In this document: positions 1 through 5,377 of the stretch, piece after piece
Position numbering within the stretch: position 1 is the first letter of the stretch
Layout of the letters: each line of letters begins with the position of its first letter
Assembly: GCA_015064195.1 (NCBI GenBank)
Contig: SVSO01000203.1
Span: forward strand, 1-5,535
DNA: 5,535 nt
DNA from: Oscillospiraceae bacterium
GTDB taxonomy: Bacteria > Bacillota_A > Clostridia > Oscillospirales > CAG-272
Direction of reading: 5' to 3'
The notes under the pieces: model-generated
Databases searched by the model: none
Seen by the model: only the letters and a program-made list of their open reading frames with translations
Told to the model about the DNA's origin: nothing
Position numbers and translations under genes: made by a program

Positions 1-227
1 ACGCGCGCGGCGGATTTGCCTGCCTGACGCTGGAGGAATATGCGGATATTGTCGTGCGGCAGCTGGAGGTGATGCCGCCGGAGACCGTCATCGGCCGCCT
101 CACGGGCGACGGCATGGCCGATTCACTGATTGCACCGCTCTGGAGTCGGAAAAAACTGGTCGTCATGAACACCATCGACCAGCTGCTTTATGAGCGAAAT
201 ACATGGCAGGGCAAGACAGTTGTATAA
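1..227 (+). CDS. C-terminal end of a TIGR01212/YhcC-type radical SAM protein (partial)
   Basis: Only the last 74 codons are present; the start and the radical SAM cysteine motif lie left of the window. The frame runs from base 3 to the TAA at 225-227. The visible residues include LTLEEYADIVVRQLEVMPPE, then VIGRLTGDGMAD, LIAPLWSRKKL and an ending with NTWQGKTVV. The order 'EY..V..QLE.(L/M)PPE.VI.RLTGDG...LIAP.W...K..V.N.ID..L......QG' is the typical tail of the TIGR01212 family (E. coli YhcC, B. subtilis YtqA). These are radical S-adenosylmethionine proteins of unsettled role, related to the Elp3/MiaB-like enzymes. The family call rests on this tail alone, from memory of the family pattern. 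The reading frame is intact with a normal stop. A 226-bp gap separates it from the next gene, which has its own promoter, so the two are probably separate transcripts. Confidence 0.8.
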   Translation, partial: ARGGFACLTLEEYADIVVRQLEVMPPETVIGRLTGDGMADSLIAPLWSRKKLVVMNTIDQLLYERNTWQGKTVV

Positions 228-243
228 TATGCACAAAAATCAG

Positions 244-279
244 GGGCGGATTTCTCCACCCGGATAGACGAATTTTTTT
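244..279 (+). terminator. Weak candidate terminator after the radical SAM gene
   Basis: GGGCGGA (244-250) can pair with TCCACCC (255-261) across a TTTC loop, with one C/A mismatch in the middle of the 7-bp stem. A run of seven T lies at 273-279, but 11 bases after the stem instead of directly behind it. That spacing is poor for an intrinsic terminator. The T run also lies about 10 bp upstream of the next -35 box, where it could act as an A/T-rich promoter UP element instead. Confidence 0.3.
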
Positions 280-288
280 AGAAACCTA

Positions 289-317
289 TTGCAAAATGAT
301 TCTGTTTATTGTATAAT
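289..317 (+). promoter_or_regulatory. Sigma-A promoter of the EF-G-like gene
   Basis: TTGCAA (289-294) as -35 (4 of 6 consensus bases) and an exact TATAAT (312-317) as -10 are separated by the ideal 17 bp. Transcription would start near 324, giving a leader of about 130 nt before the ATG at 454. The T7 run just upstream may help recruit polymerase. The leader holds a small CCGAC/GTCGG hairpin (403-407 with 415-419) of unknown value and an AAAGGAG ribosome binding site at 437-443, 10 nt before the ATG. No riboswitch was recognised in the leader. Confidence 0.7.
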
Positions 318-453
318 TATCAGTGTAGTCAGTAATCGAATATCATAATTTAGTGGACATATACAACATTTCAAATTGTCATATTCAGCTGCATCTATCT
401 ACCCGACCAAAAACGTCGGTATTTCCAGTATTATATAAAGGAGACAAATCACA

Positions 454-2529
454 ATGGACAAGATCACCACAAAAAGTATTCGTAACGTAGCCTTGCTTGG
501 CCACGGCGGCAGCGGTAAGACTTCGCTCTGTGAAGCGATGCTCTATCTCGCAAAAGAGACGGACCGTCTCGGCAAAACTCCTGAGGGAAATACCGTCAGC
601 GACTATGATCCCGAGGAAATCCGCCGCGGTTTCTCGCTTTCCGCATCTCTGGCACCCCTGTCCTGGCTCGACAGCAAGATCAATATCATCGACACCCCCG
701 GCTACCTCGACTTCACCGGTGAGGTTCTGGAAGGTATGCGCGTAGCAGACTCCGCCCTGATCGTCGTTGACGGACGCAGCGGCGTCGAAGTCGGCACCGA
801 GCTTGCATGGGACATGGCTGAGAAGGAAGGCATCCCGAAGGCATTCTTCATCAACCGTTTTGACGATGACGAAGCACGCTTCAAGAAGGTGTTCGACGCT
901 CTGCGTGAGACCTTCGGCGTTACCGTATGCCCGCTGCTCATCCCGATGATTGAAGGCGACAAGGTTACCGGTTTCCTGAACCTCATCGACATGAAGGCTG
1001 AGGTCTATGACAAGACCGGCGCGAACATGGTTTCCGAAATCCCTGCTGAATTCCAGGGCGTTGCTGAGGAGTACCGCTCGATGCTGTACGAATCCATCGC
1101 GCAGACCAGCGATGACCTGATGGATAAGTTCTTCAACGAAGAGCCCATTACCTATAACGAAGCGATGAACGCTGTTCACGACGGCATCATCAACGGCGAA
1201 ATTGTGCCCGTATTCTGTGGTTCCGCGACCAAGATGTGGGGTGTAACCGCAGTGCTCGATGCCATCGCGCACTCCTTCCCGCGTCCTACCGCAAGAGGCA
1301 ACGAGGTTATCGTTACCGATGACGGCGAAGAAGAGATCGAGATCAATCCCGAGGGCGATACCTCCATCTTCGTATTCAAGACCGTCGCTGACCCGTTCGT
1401 AGGCAAGATGTCCTTCTTTAAGGTTATGAACGGCAGCCTGACCCGCGATATGATGCTGAAGAACTCCTCCAACGGTTCTGTCGAAAAGATGGCACACATC
1501 TACACCATGCGCGGTAAGAAGCAGACCGAAGTTGACGCACTCTGCTGCGGCGATATCGGTATGACCGCAAAGCTTGCGAATGTCAACACCGGCGATACCC
1601 TCACCGCTTCTGCGAATGCAATCAAGTACAAGGGCATCGACTTCCCCGAGCCTTTCATGACCCAGTGCATCAAGCCGCTGGCAAAGGGCGACGAGGACAA
1701 GATCTCCACCGGTATCGCCAAGCTCCTCGAAGAGGATCTTACCACCCGTTACGAGAACGATGCGGAGACCAAGCAGCTGCTCATCTCCGGTATCGGCGAT
1801 ATCCACCTCGACGTACTCGTTGCGAAGCTGAAGAACCGCTTCGGTACCTCCGTCGTTCTGGAACAGCCCAAGGTTGCTTACCGCGAGACCATCAAGAAGA
1901 CGGTTGAAGCAGAAGGTAAGCATAAGAAGCAGTCCGGTGGTCACGGCCAGTACGGTCATGTACGCATCCGCTTTGCGCCCGGCGAGGCTGAAGGTCTGAC
2001 CTTCACCGAGAGCGTTGTCGGCGGTGCAGTTCCGAAGGGCTTCTTCCCCGCAGTTGAAAAGGGTCTGCAGGAAGCAATGGTCAAGGGCGTGCTCGCAGGT
2101 TATCCGATGGTTAACCTCGCAGCTGACCTGTACGACGGTTCCTACCACGATGTAGACTCCTCGGAAATGGCGTTCAAGCTGGCAGCATCCCTTGCATACA
2201 AGGAAGGTCTGCCCAAGGCGAACCCCGTTCTGCTCGAGCCGGTCGGCACGCTGAACTGCCAGGTACCGGACGGCATGGTGGGCGACGTGATCGGCGACCT
2301 GAACAAGCGCCGCGGCCGCGTCCTTGGCATGGAAGCTGTTCCCGGCAGAAAGGGCTACACCAACGTTCAGGCTGAGGTTCCGAAGGCAGAAATGTCCGAC
2401 TATCCGATCGCACTGCGTGCATCCACGCAGGGTCGCGGCAGCTTCACCTTCTACTTCGAGCGTTACGAGGAAGTTCCCGCTAACGTTGCTCAGAAGATCA
2501 TCGCTGACGCACAGAAGGAACAGGCATAA
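454..2529 (+). CDS. fusA: Elongation factor G-like translational GTPase, EF-G-2 type paralogue
   Basis: This 691-residue protein has the full five-domain EF-G layout. The G domain spans about 1-275, domain II about 285-375, domain III about 395-465, domain IV about 470-600 (YRETIKK at 476-482 and GGHGQYGHV at 495-503), and domain V about 600-685. EF-G acts on the ribosome in the cytoplasm, moving tRNA-mRNA after peptide bond formation. The nucleotide-binding motifs differ from housekeeping EF-G. The P-loop is GHGGSGKT (16-23) instead of AHIDAGKT. Switch I reads RGFSL (58-62) instead of RGITI. G3 is DTPGYLDF (80-87), so Tyr84 replaces the catalytic His. G4 is NRFD (134-137) instead of NKxD. 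G5 is GSATK (256-260). The same style (GHAGSGKT, DAPGY) occurs in Thermus EF-G-2, so this is a known paralogue subfamily, not a damaged gene. Automated pipelines usually name it fusA, but no rpsL, rpsG or tuf neighbours are present. The gene uses no TTA, CTA or TCA codon, which suggests high expression. The start is fixed by AAAGGAG 10 nt upstream. Confidence 0.93.
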   Translation: MDKITTKSIRNVALLGHGGSGKTSLCEAMLYLAKETDRLGKTPEGNTVSDYDPEEIRRGFSLSASLAPLSWLDSKINIIDTPGYLDFTGEVLEGMRVADSALIVVDGRSGVEVGTELAWDMAEKEGIPKAFFINRFDDDEARFKKVFDALRETFGVTVCPLLIPMIEGDKVTGFLNLIDMKAEVYDKTGANMVSEIPAEFQGVAEEYRSMLYESIAQTSDDLMDKFFNEEPITYNEAMNAVHDGIINGEIVPVFCGSATKMWGVTAVLDAIAHSFPRPTARGNEVIVTDDGEEEIEINPEGDTSIFVFKTVADPFVGKMSFFKVMNGSLTRDMMLKNSSNGSVEKMAHIYTMRGKKQTEVDALCCGDIGMTAKLANVNTGDTLTASANAIKYKGIDFPEPFMTQCIKPLAKGDEDKISTGIAKLLEEDLTTRYENDAETKQLLISGIGDIHLDVLVAKLKNRFGTSVVLEQPKVAYRETIKKTVEAEGKHKKQSGGHGQYGHVRIRFAPGEAEGLTFTESVVGGAVPKGFFPAVEKGLQEAMVKGVLAGYPMVNLAADLYDGSYHDVDSSEMAFKLAASLAYKEGLPKANPVLLEPVGTLNCQVPDGMVGDVIGDLNKRRGRVLGMEAVPGRKGYTNVQAEVPKAEMSDYPIALRASTQGRGSFTFYFERYEEVPANVAQKIIADAQKEQA

Positions 2530-2540
2530 ACTAAGATTAT

Positions 2541-2573
2541 TTCAGGGGAGAGGCGTTTGTCTCTCCCCCTGAA
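2541..2573 (+). terminator. Hairpin between the EF-G-like gene and the small downstream gene
   Basis: TTCAGGGGAGAG (2541-2552) pairs with CTCTCCCCCTGAA (2561-2573) around an 8-nt loop, a 12-bp stem with one bulged C. Only three T follow, and the ribosome binding site of the next gene starts about six bases later. The strong stem with a very short U tract suggests partial termination or a 3'-end stabiliser rather than a full stop. The 55-residue gene could then be read at a lower level from the same promoter. Confidence 0.55.
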
Positions 2574-2587
2574 TTTATGAGGTGTAT

Positions 2588-2755
2588 ATGGAACCGAAGG
2601 ATTATATCGTTGCAAAAATCGAAGGCGAATATGCCACACTGCGTGACACGGCATCCGGTGAGGAGCTGTTCATTGCGATGGCGCTGCTGCCGGAGGGCGT
2701 TGATGTGGGCACGAAGCTGCATTATGAGATGCTGGAGTATACGATTGTGGAATAA
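2588..2755 (+). CDS. Small DUF3006-like protein, 55 residues
   Basis: The frame starts MEPKDYIVAKIEGEYATLRD and ends LHYEMLEYTIVE. The pattern 'Y.V..IEG.(F/Y)A.L.D...GE......LLPEGV..G..L......Y.I' resembles DUF3006 proteins, short beta-rich proteins of unknown role common in Firmicutes. The first half would form two or three strands, and LLPEGVDVG is the most characteristic piece. The family match is by eye only. There is no signal peptide or membrane segment, so it should be cytoplasmic. GAGGTG at 2579-2584 lies just before the ATG and supports this start. An ATG at 2577 is in another frame and has no such site. The gene lies 58 bp behind the EF-G-like gene with no promoter seen between, so it is probably the second gene of that transcript. 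It is followed within four bases by a perfect terminator hairpin. Confidence 0.75.
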   Translation: MEPKDYIVAKIEGEYATLRDTASGEELFIAMALLPEGVDVGTKLHYEMLEYTIVE

Positions 2756-2758
2756 AAG

Positions 2759-2781
2759 AGAGACGCGCGGTGCGCGTCTCT
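2759..2781. terminator. Bidirectional terminator between convergent units
   Basis: AGAGACGCGC (2759-2768) pairs perfectly with GCGCGTCTCT (2772-2781) across a GGT loop. TTATTTCTT follows on the + strand, and CTTTTATT follows when read on the - strand. It sits 4 bp after the stop of the DUF3006-like gene and 10 bp from the stop of the AraC gene, so it can serve both. The T tracts are modest but the stem is very stable. Confidence 0.8.
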
Positions 2782-2791
2782 TATTTCTTGA

Positions 2792-3664
2792 TCAGGTTTT
2801 GGGATATTCGTCGCGGATGACTGCATCTCGCGCATGAATTTGTGCGGCATATTTGTGCGGTGTGCAGCCAACAGTAGCGGAAAAGCACTGGATGAAGTAG
2901 CTGGCGTTCGGAAAACCGCACTGTTCAGAGGTTTCCTGCACGGAATAACCCATGCGTAGACATCGCCTGGCATTGATGATCCGCACATTTTTCAGATACT
3001 CGCCGACGGTCATGCCGGTTTCCTCATGAAAGATGCGCACCAGCTTGGCGCGGCTGATGAAAAACCGGTTGGCCAACTCGTCAAGGTAGCATTTTTCCAT
3101 GAAGTTTTCACCCAGATACACGCAGATTCTGTAGACCAGCTCCTTGATGCCGGCGGCCGGTGGACGCTGCTTTATCGATGCTTCCGACTGATGAGTATTC
3201 CGCAGGTGGGAAAGCTCGAACAGGAACGCCCACAGCAGCAGTTCCATATGGGATTCACGGTGATGGGTGTCCGGTACATCCATGAGCAGGCGGATATAGG
3301 GCGTGAGCCGCTCGTATTCTGCCGCGCTCAGCTCCAGAATGCTGAATTGCTCCGGGATGGGGGAGGCATCCGCCAGCGGCGTTTTAATCTCGTTCGGATG
3401 AAAGTTCACGCGGTAATAAGGCTGGGATTGGTTGTTGATGTGAAGATGCGCGGTGTCGATGGGGTAGAACACCACATAGGGCGCACTCACACGACGGACG
3501 CTGTTCTCGCAGAGGATGGTTGAGGTGCCGTGCTCAAGGATCATGATCTGGTAAAAATCATGCCGATGCTCAACAATGATTCGATCAAGTCCTGCCACAT
3601 CTGTCGGATATTCCTGCATGGTTGGGTTATAATCGGCAGTCATGATGTGGTCGATGCTTATCAT
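2792..3664 (-). CDS. AraC-family transcriptional regulator
   Basis: This 290-residue DNA-binding protein has a cupin-like sensor half (EHRHDFYQIMIL at 32-43, then a beta-rich stretch to about 100). It ends in the double helix-turn-helix of the AraC/XylS family. The first HTH covers about 193-224 (YLDELANRFFISRAKLVRIF) and the second about 241-272 (SVQETSEQCGFPNASYFIQC, then GCTPHKY). The CGFPNASYF and G.TP..Y elements are family hallmarks. Such proteins usually bind a small ligand, often a sugar, and activate a nearby operon. The start was set at the ATG at 3664. An in-frame GTG at 3676 would add four residues, but it overlaps the AGGAGGTG ribosome binding site itself, so it is unlikely to be used. 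The gene is divergent from the solute-binding lipoprotein gene. Paired 21-bp-spaced repeats lie between the two promoters, making that gene the probable target. The ligand cannot be told from sequence. Confidence 0.93.
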   Translation of the reverse strand: MISIDHIMTADYNPTMQEYPTDVAGLDRIIVEHRHDFYQIMILEHGTSTILCENSVRRVSAPYVVFYPIDTAHLHINNQSQPYYRVNFHPNEIKTPLADASPIPEQFSILELSAAEYERLTPYIRLLMDVPDTHHRESHMELLLWAFLFELSHLRNTHQSEASIKQRPPAAGIKELVYRICVYLGENFMEKCYLDELANRFFISRAKLVRIFHEETGMTVGEYLKNVRIINARRCLRMGYSVQETSEQCGFPNASYFIQCFSATVGCTPHKYAAQIHARDAVIRDEYPKT

Positions 3665-3673
3665 GTATACGTT

Positions 3674-3681
3674 CACCTCCT
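3674..3681 (-). promoter_or_regulatory. Ribosome binding site that fixes the AraC gene start
   Basis: Read on the - strand, the sequence is AGGAGGTG, eight bases complementary to the 3' end of 16S rRNA. It ends 9 nt before the ATG at 3664-3662. The GTG inside it is in frame with the gene and gives a spuriously longer reading frame. Confidence 0.85.
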
Positions 3682-3705
3682 GCCTCTGTGTTCAAGTGCA
3701 GCATC

Positions 3706-3734
3706 ATTATAGCATATTCCAGGAAATATGTCAA
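3706..3734 (-). promoter_or_regulatory. Consensus sigma-A promoter of the AraC gene
   Basis: On the - strand, TTGACA (3734-3729), a 17-bp spacer and TATAAT (3711-3706) match the consensus at every position. A TGC directly before the -10 also gives the extended TGn element. The start site would be near 3699, with a leader of about 35 nt. Such a promoter should be strong without an activator. If the regulator is kept at low level, it must be repressed or limited after initiation. Confidence 0.85.
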
Positions 3735-3738
3735 TACG

Positions 3739-3775
3739 TTGAGCAGATTCCGACATTTATTGAGCAATACACGAC
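3739..3775. promoter_or_regulatory. Predicted AraC-family operator: two direct 16-bp motifs at 21-bp period
   Basis: TTGAGCA-N5-CGAC occurs at 3739-3754 (spacer GATTC) and again at 3760-3775 (spacer ATACA). The period is exactly 21 bp, two helical turns, so both copies face the same side of the DNA. Each motif has two conserved blocks about one turn apart, as expected for a protein with two HTH motifs touching successive major grooves. The second copy ends at the base before the weak -35 of the lipoprotein promoter, the usual class II activation position. The first copy begins 5 bp behind the AraC gene's -35. The match is seen directly; assigning it to the adjacent regulator is inference. Confidence 0.7.
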
Positions 3776-3804
3776 TTGCTTTTTGCAGCTGAATCGGTTA
3801 TAAT
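3776..3804 (+). promoter_or_regulatory. Activator-dependent-looking promoter of the solute-binding lipoprotein gene
   Basis: TTGCTT (3776-3781; only TTG matches the -35 consensus) is followed by a 17-bp spacer and an exact TATAAT (3799-3804). Transcription would begin near 3811, with a leader of about 43 nt. A perfect -10 with a poor -35 that abuts a predicted operator is the usual design of a promoter needing an AraC-type activator. Confidence 0.7.
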
Positions 3805-3853
3805 TTATAAAAAAGGCAAGTGTTAAACTGCTAAACCGGATAGGAGAATAACA

Positions 3854-5332
3854 ATGTTGAGAACCTGCAAAAATACACTTTCTGTGCTTTTACTGCTATC
3901 CATGCTGACAGCGCTGTCCTGCGGCGAAGGGGTGACCGAAGATACCATCACTGATGCGGCTGCCGGCACAACGACTGCTGCACCCGAAACCGCAGAATAC
4001 ACCGTTCCCGATGTGAACTATAACGGAGCGGAATTTGTCATACTGGATCAGGACTCTACCAGCAACACCAACTGGATATGCCTCAAATATCACACCATTT
4101 CTGCGGAAGAGGAGACCGGCGAGCCGATCAACGATGCACAGTATCAGTCGCTGCGTAAGACCGAGGAGGAGTTGAATGTAAAAATCAACTGCTTCATGCC
4201 GGGCAGCCGTCTGCAAACAGTCCGAAATTCCGTCATGGCGCAGGATGATGAGTATGATCTTGTCACAACGACCGCAGCCGGTACGCTGGCATCGGAGCCG
4301 GGACTGGTTGTCGATCTCGCCGTGATTGATACGCTGAACCTCGCTGCCAGCTGGTGGCAGCAGAATGCGGTCGAAGCCTTTACACTGAACGGCAAACTCA
4401 AGGTGCTCATCGGCGATATTACGCCGTATACCTATTTTTCGCCGATCATATTCTTCTTCAACAAGCAAGTCGTTGATGAATTCAAGCTGGAAAATCCCTA
4501 CGAGCTTGTCCGTTCCGGCGACTGGACGCTGGCAAAGGCGTATGAGATGAGCCGCGATGTGGCGAGCGATATGAATGGTGACAGCGTGATGGATGAAAAC
4601 GACCGGTTCGGTACCGCTGTCAATTACGCCCTCGTTTCGGAATTTCTGGCAGCAGCTGGTCAGAAATATGTAAAACAGAATAAAGATGGTGGCCTTGACT
4701 TCGTGCTCAACAGCGAGCGCACGGCAAGTGTTGTCTCTGACGCGGTGAAGTTCCTGAATGATGCTTCAGTAAACAACATTGCGCAGAAGTTCCAGAGCGG
4801 ATACAAGAACGTATTTGCACATCTGCATGTGCCAATGTTTAAGGACAATCGTCTGCTGTTCAACTTCAACCAGCTTCTTGTGACCTTTGAGCTTCGCAGC
4901 ATGGAGGCGGACTTCGGCGTACTTCCCATGCCGAAGTATGACGAGGCGCAGACGGAATACTATACGCCGCTCAATACCTCCTGGGCGGAATTCATCGGCA
5001 TTCCTTCGACCAATCGGGAGCTTGATATGGCAGGCCATGTGCTGAATTCGCTTGGCTACTATGGTCAGCAGTATATCAAGCCTGCATTCATTGACACCAC
5101 TGTCAAAGGCAAGTCCCTGCGCGATGAGGATTCGGTTGAAATGCTGGAGATCGTCATGGACAGCATTGTTTATGATCTTGGAATTTTCTATGACTTTGGT
5201 TCTGTGAAATCCGGCGTGGACGCACTTGGCATTAATAACACACCGGACGGCTTTGCATCCATGTATGCTTCCGCTGAATCTGCGGTAAAGGAAGCCATCA
5301 AGAGCACATTGGAGCTGTTAAACGAAGAATAA
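3854..5332 (+). CDS. Extracellular solute-binding lipoprotein (ABC sugar-type)
   Basis: This 492-residue protein starts with a short basic region, a hydrophobic stretch (9-21) and a lipobox TALSC. Cys23 would be lipidated, anchoring it outside the cell membrane. A Thr/Ala/acid-rich linker covers about 24-47. The rest looks like a family 1-type solute-binding protein of clostridia: NDAQYQSLRKTEEELNVKIN near the N-lobe start, WWQQNAVEAF (167-176), and GKLKVLIGDITPY (180-192). A 12-residue calcium-loop pattern lies at 239-250 (Asp239, Asn241, Asp243, Asp247, Asp250), a feature often seen in these proteins and in dockerins. Its expected role is to capture a sugar or oligosaccharide for an ABC importer; the ligand is unknown. 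No permease or ATPase gene follows, since a terminator comes 10 bp after the stop, so it would rely on transporter genes elsewhere. AGGAG (3842-3846) lies 7 nt before the ATG. It is divergent from, and probably activated by, the AraC regulator. Confidence 0.88.
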   Translation: MLRTCKNTLSVLLLLSMLTALSCGEGVTEDTITDAAAGTTTAAPETAEYTVPDVNYNGAEFVILDQDSTSNTNWICLKYHTISAEEETGEPINDAQYQSLRKTEEELNVKINCFMPGSRLQTVRNSVMAQDDEYDLVTTTAAGTLASEPGLVVDLAVIDTLNLAASWWQQNAVEAFTLNGKLKVLIGDITPYTYFSPIIFFFNKQVVDEFKLENPYELVRSGDWTLAKAYEMSRDVASDMNGDSVMDENDRFGTAVNYALVSEFLAAAGQKYVKQNKDGGLDFVLNSERTASVVSDAVKFLNDASVNNIAQKFQSGYKNVFAHLHVPMFKDNRLLFNFNQLLVTFELRSMEADFGVLPMPKYDEAQTEYYTPLNTSWAEFIGIPSTNRELDMAGHVLNSLGYYGQQYIKPAFIDTTVKGKSLRDEDSVEMLEIVMDSIVYDLGIFYDFGSVKSGVDALGINNTPDGFASMYASAESAVKEAIKSTLELLNEE

Positions 5333-5341
5333 CCATAACAA

Positions 5342-5376
5342 GCAAAAACTGCTGCGCGGTGCGCAGCAGTTTTTGC
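5342..5376. terminator. Bidirectional terminator between the lipoprotein gene and nagA
   Basis: A perfect 16-bp inverted repeat (5342-5357 with 5361-5376) surrounds a GGT loop. The stem runs from GCAAAAACTGCTGCGC to its complement, so an A5 tract leads and a T5 tract closes it on either strand. It starts 10 bp after the lipoprotein stop and ends one base from the nagA stop. It is the strongest terminator in the window and is shared by the converging genes. Confidence 0.93.
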
Positions 5377-5377
5377 G

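Noticed and set aside
383..393. ATTCAGCTGCA in the EF-G-like leader, found inverted at 3784-3794 in the lipoprotein promoter spacer
   Set aside because: About one 11-base match between intergenic DNA and the rest of the window is expected by chance, and the two sites share no context.
403..419. CCGAC/GTCGG hairpin in the EF-G-like gene leader as an attenuator or riboswitch part
   Set aside because: A single 5-bp stem with a 7-nt loop, no T tract and no known riboswitch core nearby; it could arise by chance.
385..2148. 587-codon open frame on the - strand across the EF-G-like gene
   Set aside because: It is in codon register with the sense gene and open only because TTA, CTA and TCA are unused there. 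It has no ribosome binding site of note, and the + frame is a clear EF-G.
2577..2837. 86-codon + strand frame starting at an ATG 11 bases before the DUF3006-like start
   Set aside because: It is in another frame, lacks a ribosome binding site, and runs through the terminator hairpin into the AraC gene.
3026..3523. 165-codon + strand frame
   Set aside because: It lies wholly opposite the AraC-family gene, whose domains are clear, and its translation shows no recognisable domain.
3665..3676. Longer AraC reading frame starting at GTG 3676
   Set aside because: The GTG is part of the AGGAGGTG ribosome binding site for the ATG at 3664.
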